Shown here piece by piece: positions 53,390-61,257 of a DNA stretch of 64,000 nt (the stretch's first letter is position 1; every line of letters begins with the position of its first letter). The stretch spans positions 1 to 64,000 of the forward strand of contig CALXDH010000003.1 in NCBI GenBank assembly GCA_944387015.1. The letters are read 5' to 3'. A program made the translations under genes and the position numbers. The notes under the pieces are model-generated. The model did not search any database. It saw only the letters and a program-made list of their open reading frames with translations, and was not told the DNA's origin. Source of the stretch: an uncultured Oscillospiraceae bacterium. GTDB taxonomy: Bacteria > Bacillota > Clostridia > Oscillospirales > Oscillospiraceae.

Positions 53390-53725
53390 ATGAGCATCAA
53401 AAAAATCGCATACCTGCTTGTCTGCACTACGCTCCTAGCGTTGCTTTGTTCCATTTCAGCCCTGGCAGCAGAAGGTGATGTCGCAAGCGCAGTGGAAGAA
53501 ACCTGGGACGCTGCGGCAGGCCAAATTAAAACGGTCGTTGACAACGTAGTCTTTCCTGCATTGGATATGATTCTGGCGATTGCCTTCTTTGTCAAACTCG
53601 GATGCGCTTATTTTGACTACAGGGATCGACACCAATTCGAATGGACTGCGCCAGCCATCCTTTTGGCTTGCCTGATTTTCACACTGACAGCTCCTAAATA
53701 TATTTGGAGCATAGTGGGAATGTAG
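53390..53725 (+). CDS. DUF3852 conjugation protein (VirB2-like)
   Basis: A 111-residue membrane protein with a cleavable signal (about 1-26, cleavage near ALAAEG) and two membrane helices (about 48-70 and 86-105). It matches DUF3852 in length and pattern (DVASAVEETWDAAAGQIKTV, VVFPALDMILAIAFFVKLGC and YFDYRDRHQFEWTAPAILLA). DUF3852 genes open the transfer operon of Tn1549-like ICEs; the pilin-like (VirB2) role is inferred. Start ATG 53390 follows GGAGG. Confidence 0.82.
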   Translation: MSIKKIAYLLVCTTLLALLCSISALAAEGDVASAVEETWDAAAGQIKTVVDNVVFPALDMILAIAFFVKLGCAYFDYRDRHQFEWTAPAILLACLIFTLTAPKYIWSIVGM

Positions 53726-53726
53726 A

Positions 53727-54527
53727 TCAAGCGGAGATCAATTGAGGCCCGTCATGCCTTTCTAAAATGACATCGGCAACTTTCATAAGGGAATCCAAAC
53801 ATAACAAAATTTTCAGGGCTTGCTCCTTTGTTCCAAAGGACGTCTGCTCACCGTGACAAATCAAATGGCGGTTTGCATGTACATCCTGTTCAGACTGCGA
53901 TAGGGTTCCTCCCAAAACCTTGAATCTGATGTAGCCAATGAGATAGCTGTACTCGCCTACTGCATCATCAAGATCCATCGCTTCCAAAATAATCTTAATC
54001 ATGCGGCCTTTTTCGCTTGTCGAAGATGTTTTGTAGCGGGTTGAGAGCAGGTCCTCATTTTTGGGATTTGGACGGAAGCCTTCCCGTTTCAAGAATTTTT
54101 CTATGTCATCCAGAACACCTTCCAGCTGTGTCATTAAAATCGCAACAGCGCCAAAATAATGTCCTGTTCGGTATAGGGTAAACGCTTCCTCCAATGGAGC
54201 TTGGCGGGCTTTTGTGAGGATAGGGGATGAGAGGCATTTTTCTTCAAGCTCTGATATAAATGGCACACCAAAGTGCTGTTCGATCAGATGGTGAAAGGCA
54301 TCTACATCAGTATTGTTCATACAGTCAATGATTTGACGATGAAATATCGGATCATATTCCAAAAAAGCGGGCCATTCAAACTCCGCCATAATTTGAACGT
54401 ACTCATGATAATTGGACAGCTCGACCTCTGATCTCAGAGTCTCTTGCGCTTCGTATACTTTTGTAATCGCCGCGACAATTTTGGAGATGTCTAAGATGGG
54501 AACATCGTGTTTGCAAACCTGATACAT
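53727..54527 (-). CDS. HEPN-like protein inserted in the transfer operon
   Basis: A 266-residue helical protein on the strand opposite the transfer genes. The C-terminal part has the HEPN hallmark: EEAFTLYRTGHYFGAVAILM (about 113-132) and the R-x4-H motif in ANRHLICHGEQ (Arg220, His225), followed by a helix with TKEQALKILLCLD. HEPN proteins are often RNases in toxin-antitoxin or abortive-infection systems; that role is inferred. GGAGG lies before ATG 54527. It has its own strong promoter. It is cargo; no antitoxin partner is adjacent. Confidence 0.75.
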   Translation of the reverse strand: MYQVCKHDVPILDISKIVAAITKVYEAQETLRSEVELSNYHEYVQIMAEFEWPAFLEYDPIFHRQIIDCMNNTDVDAFHHLIEQHFGVPFISELEEKCLSSPILTKARQAPLEEAFTLYRTGHYFGAVAILMTQLEGVLDDIEKFLKREGFRPNPKNEDLLSTRYKTSSTSEKGRMIKIILEAMDLDDAVGEYSYLIGYIRFKVLGGTLSQSEQDVHANRHLICHGEQTSFGTKEQALKILLCLDSLMKVADVILERHDGPQLISA

Positions 54528-54567
54528 TGTTTGTCCTCCTATCGGATTCCCATTGGAAATCGGGATA

Positions 54568-54596
54568 ATTATATCATAAAGGAGGGTGATTGTCAT
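54568..54596 (-). promoter_or_regulatory. Promoter of the HEPN-like gene
   Basis: Minus strand: ATGACA (54591-54596) and TATAAT (54568-54573) are 17 bases apart, with near-consensus elements. The -35 lies over the expected start of the VirB6-like gene on the other strand. Confidence 0.75.
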
Positions 54597-55494
54597 ATTC
54601 ATTTGGGAATTTGTCGCATCCACAGTGATGGATGATCTCATGGACTGGCTGTATGGCCAGATCGTGGGTTTCCTTGGTAATTTTTTTGCTACCATGGGAA
54701 ACATGGGAGTTGAACTTTTTGAGATGGCATGGGTACAGGCCATCGTTTTATTTTTCTCTCAACTTGGATGGGCTTTATTTGGGACAGGCTTGGTGGTGGC
54801 ATGTTTTGAATGCGGAATTGAATACTCTGCTGGCCGCGCCAATATTCGTCAGACCGCACTCTATGCAATTAAAGGCTTTTTGGCTGTGGGGATGTTCACG
54901 GTGGTTCCCGTTCGCTTGTATTCCATGGCAGTTTCACTGCAAGGCAATCTCTCTGCTGGAATAACGGGTTTCGGAACCAATATCGGTGATGTCGGGCAAC
55001 AGATCCTTACAGATTTAAATACCGGAGACAGCCTGACAGAAATTATGGCACAATCTCATTTTGGGCTCGGAATTATTACCAGTCCCGTTATGTTCCTGTT
55101 TTGTATGATTTTAATGGCCTATGCCGTGGTAAAGGTGTTTCTTTCCAACTTGAAAAGAGGCGGTATTCTTCTGATTCAGATTGCCGTAGGCAGCTTGTAT
55201 ATGTTCTCTATACCTCGAGGGTATATTGATGGATTCATACAGTGGATGAAGCAGATAATTGGACTCTGCCTGACTGCTTTTCTTCAAGCTACCATTTTAG
55301 TCGCAGGTCTGATGGTGTTTCGTGAAAATGCCCTTCTAGGGCTGGGACTCATGCTTTCAGCAGGCGAGGTGCCACGGATTGCCGGAACCTTTGGACTGGA
55401 TACGACAACTCATGCGAATATAATGAGTGCAGTTTACACTGCCCAGGCTGCAGTCAATACAACCCGCTCCGTATTTCAGGCGGTTGCAAAATAG
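54586..55494 (+). CDS. VirB6/TrbL-like conjugation membrane protein
   Basis: A 302-residue polytopic protein with about six to seven membrane segments (near 25, 60, 95, 165, 200, 225 and 260). It matches the TrbL-like family of Tn1549-type ICEs (MDDLMDWLYGQIVGFLGNFF, GNMGVELFEMAWVQAIVLFF, and the end TTTHANIMSAVYTAQAAVN). It forms part of the inner-membrane channel of the type IV secretion system. The start is odd: GTG 54586 overlaps AAAGGAGG, and the well-spaced codon is ATA at 54595, where homologues would be expected to have ATG. Confidence 0.85.
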   Translation: MIVIFIWEFVASTVMDDLMDWLYGQIVGFLGNFFATMGNMGVELFEMAWVQAIVLFFSQLGWALFGTGLVVACFECGIEYSAGRANIRQTALYAIKGFLAVGMFTVVPVRLYSMAVSLQGNLSAGITGFGTNIGDVGQQILTDLNTGDSLTEIMAQSHFGLGIITSPVMFLFCMILMAYAVVKVFLSNLKRGGILLIQIAVGSLYMFSIPRGYIDGFIQWMKQIIGLCLTAFLQATILVAGLMVFRENALLGLGLMLSAGEVPRIAGTFGLDTTTHANIMSAVYTAQAAVNTTRSVFQAVAK

Positions 55495-55572
55495 GCACCC
55501 GTGCATCTGCCTGTGAGATTGTCCCAATCGTGCGTAGCTGGAATAGGCAACAATGGAAAAAGTACTTAAGAG

Positions 55573-56376
55573 GTGCATATCATTCGGACCGAACAATATC
55601 ATGCTGTGTCGCTTTCGGGCGGAAAGGACAGCACGGCTATGCTGCTTCTTATGATTGAGCGTGAAATGCCCATCGATATTGTATTGACCGCAGATACAGG
55701 AATGGAATTCCCTGAGATGTATCAGCATCTCGACCGTTTGGATGAGTTTTTGTTTCATGAGAGGGGCATCCACTTGACTACCCTTCGGCATCCACAAGGT
55801 TTTGAGTGGCTGATGTTTTATGAACCCAAGCAGAAGCAGACATCCATAGAGCAGCGGCAAAAACTTGGCATTTCACTACAGGGAAATGGCTGGCCTGGGG
55901 CACGTGTACGATGGTGTACTGGTCAGCTGAAAACCCATCTAATGAGTAAAGAGATCAACCGCTTAAAAGGAGAATTTCACGCAATCCATTATATTGGTAT
56001 AGCAGCAGATGAGCCAAAACGCATAAGGGAAGAGCATTATCCTCTTGTCGATTGGGGTATCACAGAAAAAGATGCCTTACAGATTTGCTATGACCGCGGA
56101 TATGATTGGGGTGGTCTCTATGAAATTTATCATAGATGTTCGTGCTGGTGTTGTCCCCTACAAAAAATAGGTGAATTAAGGAAGCTAAGACATCACCACC
56201 CTGAATTGTGGATGCGGCTTCGGGAACTAGATAAACGAGCTTTGGAACAGTTTGGGAATAGTGCGCTTGGTCAATTTAAAAAAGGTTGGACTGTTGAACA
56301 GTTAGAACAGAGATTTGCAGCTGAGGACTTGCAAATCTCTGTTTTTGATTTATTAAATAAGCCCATTCACCCATAG
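55573..56376 (+). CDS. PAPS-reductase-family N-type ATP pyrophosphatase
   Basis: A 267-residue PP-loop enzyme. It has SLSGGKDSTAMLLLMIEREM (about 13-32), then TADTGMEFPEMYQHLD and RVRWCTGQLKTHL, and a Cys cluster RCSCWCCPLQK (about 196-206) that could hold an Fe-S cluster or zinc. It resembles DndC/PAPS reductase relatives carried by phages and ICEs, but it lacks the sulfate-assimilation context, so it is not a house-keeping reductase. It sits between VirB6-like and RHH genes. GTG start with a weak ribosome site. Possible roles: DNA sulfur modification or defence, not proven. Confidence 0.8.
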   Translation: MHIIRTEQYHAVSLSGGKDSTAMLLLMIEREMPIDIVLTADTGMEFPEMYQHLDRLDEFLFHERGIHLTTLRHPQGFEWLMFYEPKQKQTSIEQRQKLGISLQGNGWPGARVRWCTGQLKTHLMSKEINRLKGEFHAIHYIGIAADEPKRIREEHYPLVDWGITEKDALQICYDRGYDWGGLYEIYHRCSCWCCPLQKIGELRKLRHHHPELWMRLRELDKRALEQFGNSALGQFKKGWTVEQLEQRFAAEDLQISVFDLLNKPIHP

Positions 56377-56536
56377 TGCCATGGATGCAGAGAACAACGT
56401 CCAATAAAGATGCAGATGAGACTTTGGCCATTGCAGTTGCTTCCTTTTCTCGCATTTCTTTGGTACTTTCTGTGAATAGCTTTTGAGTCACTGCATGAGT
56501 ATGCTTGCTTTGTGAAAGAGAAAAGGAGGTGCAAAT

Positions 56537-56854
56537 ATGGAGCCAACCAAAAACCTCTGCGCACAGATCCCTGAAAGCCTGCATGCCAAGATTCGTGAGC
56601 AGCAGGAAGCAAAGGGACAAACATTAAGTCAATACATGACAGCAATACTCACAGAACACTTTGAAAAGGAGGAAATAAAGAGAATGGACACAGCCACTAG
56701 AACAATTGCTTTTCAGGTGCCAGAGGAAATGTTTCAGGAAATGAAGCAGTACCTTAAAAAACACAATCTGAAGCAAAAGGAGTTTATCATGGGGCTCATT
56801 CAGCAGGCATTAACAGATGATGCGGATACTGCATCGTTGGAAAGCAAAGAGTAA
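56537..56854 (+). CDS. Tandem ribbon-helix-helix protein
   Basis: A 105-residue protein made of two similar RHH-like halves: NLCAQIPESLHAKIREQQEA with SQYMTAILTEHFEK, and TIAFQVPEEMFQEMKQYLKK with EFIMGLIQQALT. RHH proteins bind DNA as dimers; here one chain can form the dimer. AAAGGAGG lies before ATG 56537. It probably represses or modulates the transfer operon or binds oriT (inference). Confidence 0.8.
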   Translation: MEPTKNLCAQIPESLHAKIREQQEAKGQTLSQYMTAILTEHFEKEEIKRMDTATRTIAFQVPEEMFQEMKQYLKKHNLKQKEFIMGLIQQALTDDADTASLESKE

Positions 56855-56861
56855 TTTAAAC

Positions 56862-56899
56862 AGCAAGTCCGGTGCAAGTAATCGTGCACCGGGCTTGCT
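56862..56899 (+). terminator. Terminator-like hairpin before the VirB3-like gene
   Basis: 15-bp stem with one G-U (AGCAAGTCCGGTGCA with TGCACCGGGCTTGCT) and an 8-base loop. The T tail is weak. It ends just before the ribosome site of the next gene. Confidence 0.5.
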
Positions 56900-56919
56900 T
56901 TATGGAGGAGGTAGCCACA

Positions 56920-57183
56920 GTGTACATATACCCTGAGAATCTTACGGCAAAACCCAAATTGTGGTTTTGGACACTACAGGATATTGCAATTTTGGGAATT
57001 GCCGGGTTGGTGTCTATTTTGGCACTTGCCCAGACTGGCTTTGCCCTTCCGCTGGTAATTACGTTTCTCTACGGTTTTTTGTCGATCCGCATGGAGGAAA
57101 CTAGCGTTTTGGATTATCTGCGATGTGCGGCCTGTTTTCTCTTCCTCAAACAACAAACATTCTATTGGAGGCTTGATCCTTGA
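56920..57183 (+). CDS. PrgI/VirB3-like small conjugation protein
   Basis: An 87-residue membrane protein with two adjacent helices (about 18-35 and 40-58) and the VirB3-like layout YIYPENLTAKPKLWFWTLQD...YLRCAACFLFLKQQTFYW. It starts at GTG 56920, behind GGAGGAGG at 8 bases. It lies directly upstream of the VirB4 genes, as VirB3 homologues do, and probably links VirB4 to the channel. Confidence 0.8.
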   Translation: MYIYPENLTAKPKLWFWTLQDIAILGIAGLVSILALAQTGFALPLVITFLYGFLSIRMEETSVLDYLRCAACFLFLKQQTFYWRLDP

Positions 57184-57761
57184 AACGATCCGAAAAGAAA
57201 CAACTTCGTCAACTGCAATCTACCCGCCAGCTTATGGATATTCATGAAATTATGGAAAGTTCCGTCCGGACCGGACACGGCGAACTGGCCTTCTTTTTCA
57301 TTTCTCCGCTGAATCTCTCATTACTCCCCCAGGAAGCGATTCAAAGCCGGATTCACGACCTGGCGTTGCTCCTTCAGGAGAAAGGAGCACTGGAACTAAT
57401 GGCACTGGATGCCAGAGAATCCTTACAACGAACGCGCGATTGGTATCAGGAACGCATAGCGGTGGAATCCGAACCAAAGCTACGAGAGCTATTGATGGAT
57501 GACTGCAGACACATGGATTCCATCAGTCTTCTATCCACAGGAAAGCGAGAATTTGCAATTGTCCTCCGTGTAAAAGATCTTACAGAATGCGGGGGAGAGT
57601 TATTCCTTTCCAGCATGGAGGAATCCATCCGCAAGCAGGGCTTCCGCGTTCGCCGTGCGCGCAAGCAGGATTTGATGCGGCTCCTCGCAATTTACTACGA
57701 GCAGAATATTTCTGTTGAGAGATATGACGATCTGGATGGAGAGAGGTGGGGTGCGCAGTGA
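57180..57761 (+). CDS. VirB4 N-terminal module (separate gene)
   Basis: A 193-residue protein with a TTG start behind GGAGG; its stop overlaps the VirB4 start by 4 bases. Its sequence (SEKKQLRQLQSTRQLMDIHE and HGELAFFFISPLNLSLLPQE and LRVKDLTECGGELFLSSMEE) corresponds to the extra N-terminal domain that is fused to VirB4 in other conjugation systems. Here the protein is split, so the two chains probably assemble. It lacks Walker motifs. Confidence 0.75.
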   Translation: MKRSEKKQLRQLQSTRQLMDIHEIMESSVRTGHGELAFFFISPLNLSLLPQEAIQSRIHDLALLLQEKGALELMALDARESLQRTRDWYQERIAVESEPKLRELLMDDCRHMDSISLLSTGKREFAIVLRVKDLTECGGELFLSSMEESIRKQGFRVRRARKQDLMRLLAIYYEQNISVERYDDLDGERWGAQ

Positions 57762-59554
57762 AGCAGAAAAAACAACAGCCGAAAGTTGACCGTCCATTAG
57801 GATTTCTGGATTGCATTGCGCCATCCATAATCCGCTTTCAAACAGACCACTGTATATTGGGAAGCTCTTATCGTTGCTATTGGGCTTTGAAAGAGTATCC
57901 TACATCCACTGATGAACAGGCGATCCTGCGCCATCTTGGAAAACACAGCGGAATTACCCTCCATATCTATGCGCGGCCGGTATCGCTTTCTGAAGAACGG
58001 GTCATTCTGAACAACGCTGCAAACCGAAACCACATGAATCGGACAGCAAACGATGTAAAACAATCTGTTTTGGCGGAGAAAAACCTGCGGGATATGGCGG
58101 TTGTTTCCGGCCAAAGAGAACCTTTGTTTTATTGTGCTGTATACTTGGAGCTTGCTGCACCGACATTGGAGGAGCTGCATTTCCTGCAGAATGAAGTTCA
58201 GTCTGAACTGGTGCGTGGAAAGTTAAATGTTGATCGGCTATTGATGCAGCAACAAACCGGTTTTCTCTGCACAAATCCGGCTGGCCATAATGCGTTTGGA
58301 CGTGCTTTTGAACGTGTCCTCCCTGTTTCCTCGGTAGCGAATCTCTTCCCGAACGATTATTCAGGGAAGGTTGACCCTCACGGCTTCTATCTCGGGCGCG
58401 ACAAGTACGGCGGAAATGTGATCGTAGATTTTGACCGTAGAACAGATGACATCACAAATGCCAGCATTTTGATTCTGGGAAACTCCGGTCAAGGCAAATC
58501 TTACCTTATTAATGATTTGCTCTGCATTCTGCTGGAGTCCGGGAAGAGCATCATTGCAATGGACTCCGAGCATGAATTGGTAACATTATGCGATCGGCTT
58601 GGTGGGTGCTTTATTGATTTGTTTAACGGCAATTACTCCATCAATCTGATGGAACCGCGCTGTTGGGACACTGAGCCGGAAGCGACAGTGGACCCGGATA
58701 CTCCTCGAGCATTTCGTAGCAGTTCGATCCTCACACAGCATATCTCCTTCCTGCGGGATGTTTTCCGAAGATACCGAGAATTTGACGATCGGCAACTGGA
58801 TGTGCTGGAACTGATGGCAGAACGGCTTTATCGGAAATGGAAGATCACAGACGACACAGACTTTACTCGAATGACACCTATGCAGCATCCGACATTGACG
58901 GATCTCTACGATACCATTGAAGATGCATACCGGAATTATGATCGGGAGGAAATGCCGCTCTACCCGCAGTCCATTCTACAAGACCTGCTGTTGGGCATCC
59001 GCGCAATGTGTAAGGTCCGTTTTTTCAACGGATATACAAATATTACGAGTTCGCGCTTCTTGGTGTTTGGGGTAAAAGATTTGGAACACATTGCAAAGAA
59101 TCTCCGAGATACTTTTCTCTTGAATATCTTCTCCTATATGTCTGACAAATTACTCACCGCCGGGAATACGGTCGCCGTATTGGATGAGCTGTATCTATGG
59201 CTGGACAATCCTGTTGCGATTACATATATTCGCAACTCTCTGAAGCGCGTGCGAAAGCGTGATTCCGCTTTGATTATGGCAAGTCAAAACCTGGAAGACT
59301 TTGATCAACCGGGGGTCAGAGAATTGACACGTCCTCTGTTTTCAATTCCCCAACATCAGTTCATCTTCAATGCAGGCACTGTAGACAAATCCTTTTATAT
59401 GGATCTTCTGCAGTTAGAGGAATCTGAGTTTGAACACATCCGCAGCCCACAGCGAGGTGTCTGCCTTTATAAGTGCGGGCATGAGCGATTTTTGTTGGAG
59501 GTTGATGTCCCGAAGCACAGAGCTGAGCTGTTTGGAACGGCAGGCGGAAGATGA
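57758..59554 (+). CDS. virB4: VirB4-type conjugation ATPase
   Basis: A 598-residue ATPase that powers pilus/channel assembly in the type IV secretion system. It has Walker A GNSGQGKS (about 242-249), Walker B TVAVLDELYLWL (about 470-481), and the trailing family motif SQNLEDF. It starts at GTG 57758, coupled to the upstream module (GTGA), and ends in an ATGA overlap with the M23 gene. Very confident as VirB4; the coupling ATPase VirD4 is not in this window. Confidence 0.95.
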   Translation: MKQKKQQPKVDRPLGFLDCIAPSIIRFQTDHCILGSSYRCYWALKEYPTSTDEQAILRHLGKHSGITLHIYARPVSLSEERVILNNAANRNHMNRTANDVKQSVLAEKNLRDMAVVSGQREPLFYCAVYLELAAPTLEELHFLQNEVQSELVRGKLNVDRLLMQQQTGFLCTNPAGHNAFGRAFERVLPVSSVANLFPNDYSGKVDPHGFYLGRDKYGGNVIVDFDRRTDDITNASILILGNSGQGKSYLINDLLCILLESGKSIIAMDSEHELVTLCDRLGGCFIDLFNGNYSINLMEPRCWDTEPEATVDPDTPRAFRSSSILTQHISFLRDVFRRYREFDDRQLDVLELMAERLYRKWKITDDTDFTRMTPMQHPTLTDLYDTIEDAYRNYDREEMPLYPQSILQDLLLGIRAMCKVRFFNGYTNITSSRFLVFGVKDLEHIAKNLRDTFLLNIFSYMSDKLLTAGNTVAVLDELYLWLDNPVAITYIRNSLKRVRKRDSALIMASQNLEDFDQPGVRELTRPLFSIPQHQFIFNAGTVDKSFYMDLLQLEESEFEHIRSPQRGVCLYKCGHERFLLEVDVPKHRAELFGTAGGR

Positions 59555-60597
59555 ACGGTTTCGTTTTAGCGGCGAAAGCCGCAGCACTCTTATCAGACCA
59601 GAATGTCAGGAAACGGTTTGGCTGGACGCTGGTTATCATTCTCTCTCCGATTATTGTTGTTCTAGCATTCATTCTATCTCTTGCATCAGGCTCCGCTTCG
59701 CATAACACAGCCGCTGTGGAGTTGTGTTTCAATGGTGGCGTAGTTCCCGCACAAATGCCTGCGGAATATCGATCCTATATTGAAGAAATGCGTGACAGCT
59801 TTCTTACACTGGATCAATACCTTGAATCCATCAATGGTATGACAGAAGGTGGAAAATCCGTGGATACAGTGCAGGTAAAAGCGGATTTTTACGCCCTCTT
59901 TTTTGGAGATGAACAGCCTGGCCGCAGAGCCGTTTCAAATTTTGCGGATTGCTTTGTCACCTATGAAAAACGAACCAGGACCATTACGAATGATGATGGA
60001 ACGACATCTGAAGAGAGTTATACCGTTGCGATCCCGATTGAAGATCCTGAAATAGTATGGGAGCAGATCAAAACCACTATGGGGATAGAGATTACCGCAG
60101 AGAACCGGATCAACGCTCAAAGTATATATAACCTGATCCAATATGGCTGGAGCGGCAGCGGTAGTCTGGATGGGATAGATATTGGTGGCCCTGTCATGAG
60201 TGTAGATGGTTTTTGTTCCCCGCTGGGTGCAAACTGGAGATCTATGATCTCCTCCGATTTTGGATATCGGATATGCCCGTACCATGGTCGTGAACTGCAC
60301 TCTGGCTTGGATCTGGCAGCTCCCGCTGGTACATCGATTCGTGCTGCTTTATCTGGGACAGTTGTCAAAAGCTACTACAGCAATTCCTACGGAAACTATA
60401 CAGTGATCGATCATGGTAACGGAATGACTACAGCCTATGCACACCAGTCAAAGCGTCTCGTTTCTGTTGGAGACACGGTGAATGCTGGAGAAGTAATTGG
60501 TCTGGTAGGCTCTACGGGGAATTCAACCGGACCACATTTGCATTTTGAGGTCCGCGTGGATGGAAACCTTCAGGACCCCAAGTTGTATCTCCCATAA
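59551..60597 (+). CDS. M23 family peptidoglycan hydrolase (VirB1-like role)
   Basis: A 348-residue membrane-anchored protein with one N-terminal membrane segment (about 22-46), a linker of about 170 residues, and a C-terminal M23 metallopeptidase domain. Zinc ligands are in LHSGLDLAAPAGT (about 249-261) and PHLHFEVRVDG (about 328). It starts inside the end of VirB4 (ATGA). It most likely cuts peptidoglycan to let the channel pass, as VirB1-type hydrolases do. Confidence 0.92.
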   Translation: MNGFVLAAKAAALLSDQNVRKRFGWTLVIILSPIIVVLAFILSLASGSASHNTAAVELCFNGGVVPAQMPAEYRSYIEEMRDSFLTLDQYLESINGMTEGGKSVDTVQVKADFYALFFGDEQPGRRAVSNFADCFVTYEKRTRTITNDDGTTSEESYTVAIPIEDPEIVWEQIKTTMGIEITAENRINAQSIYNLIQYGWSGSGSLDGIDIGGPVMSVDGFCSPLGANWRSMISSDFGYRICPYHGRELHSGLDLAAPAGTSIRAALSGTVVKSYYSNSYGNYTVIDHGNGMTTAYAHQSKRLVSVGDTVNAGEVIGLVGSTGNSTGPHLHFEVRVDGNLQDPKLYLP

Positions 60598-60614
60598 ATT
60601 ATAAGGAGGAGTTT

Positions 60615-60986
60615 ATGAGTCATTCATCTGAGATTCGCGTTTTACGCGTGAGGCCGGGACAAGCACCTGAGCAGATCCAAATACCCAATACACTGTCAGC
60701 ATTCCAACAGGAGGTGGGGGGATGGATTGAAACGGTTTCTTTAGGAGACGGAGCCATCCTAATTTGCAACGAGGAAGGAAAACTCACCGGAATGGATGGT
60801 AACCGACGGCTCGGAAACGACATTATAGCCGGGCCTTTCTTGGTCGTAGGTGATGATGGGAAAGGAGGCGTTTGTTCTTTGCAAAATGACCAGGTCCATA
60901 CTTGGCAAAAACAATTTGCACAGCCGGAACTTTTCCAGCCTGGCGAGATAGAGAATTCCATACGTATCGAATTTCATACAATGTAA
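60615..60986 (+). CDS. DUF3846 protein
   Basis: A 123-residue protein with the DUF3846 pattern: RVLRVRPGQAPEQIQIPNTL, FQQEVGGWIETVSLGDGAIL, CNEEGKLTGMDGNRRLGN and DIIAGPFLVVGDD. It is found widely in ICEs and phages; its function is unknown. AAGGAGGAG lies before the ATG. It belongs to the transfer operon, 17 bases after the M23 gene. Confidence 0.88.
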   Translation: MSHSSEIRVLRVRPGQAPEQIQIPNTLSAFQQEVGGWIETVSLGDGAILICNEEGKLTGMDGNRRLGNDIIAGPFLVVGDDGKGGVCSLQNDQVHTWQKQFAQPELFQPGEIENSIRIEFHTM

Positions 60987-60999
60987 GGAGGTAAGAACC

Positions 61000-61257
61000 A
61001 TGGATAAGGTGGAGTTAAAAGTAAGCATTGAGACGGAGCGACTGAATGCGCTCTGTTTTTTTATGTCCAGTAAGGGAAACACAACTCCGCAAAAGGAATT
61101 GGAACGAAAAGTGCAGGAACTATATGAGGAGTATGTTCCTGCAGATACCCGCGAATATTTGGACAGCAAAATCAAATCACCTACAAACCGTCCTCGTAGG
61201 CACCCCAGAAAGACTGTCGTACCCAAGCCCGCTGAGGAAATGGGGGAGCTCCAGTGA
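61000..61257 (+). CDS. DUF6103-like small protein
   Basis: An 85-residue protein: KVELKVSIETERLNALCFFM, QKELERKVQELYEEYVPADT, then a basic tail (RRHPRKTVVPKP). The layout is an RHH-like N-terminal section with a basic C-terminus, as in DUF6103 proteins of ICEs. AAGGAGG precedes the ATG, and it is coupled to the next gene by GTGA. Likely nucleic-acid-binding (inference). Confidence 0.75.
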   Translation: MDKVELKVSIETERLNALCFFMSSKGNTTPQKELERKVQELYEEYVPADTREYLDSKIKSPTNRPRRHPRKTVVPKPAEEMGELQ

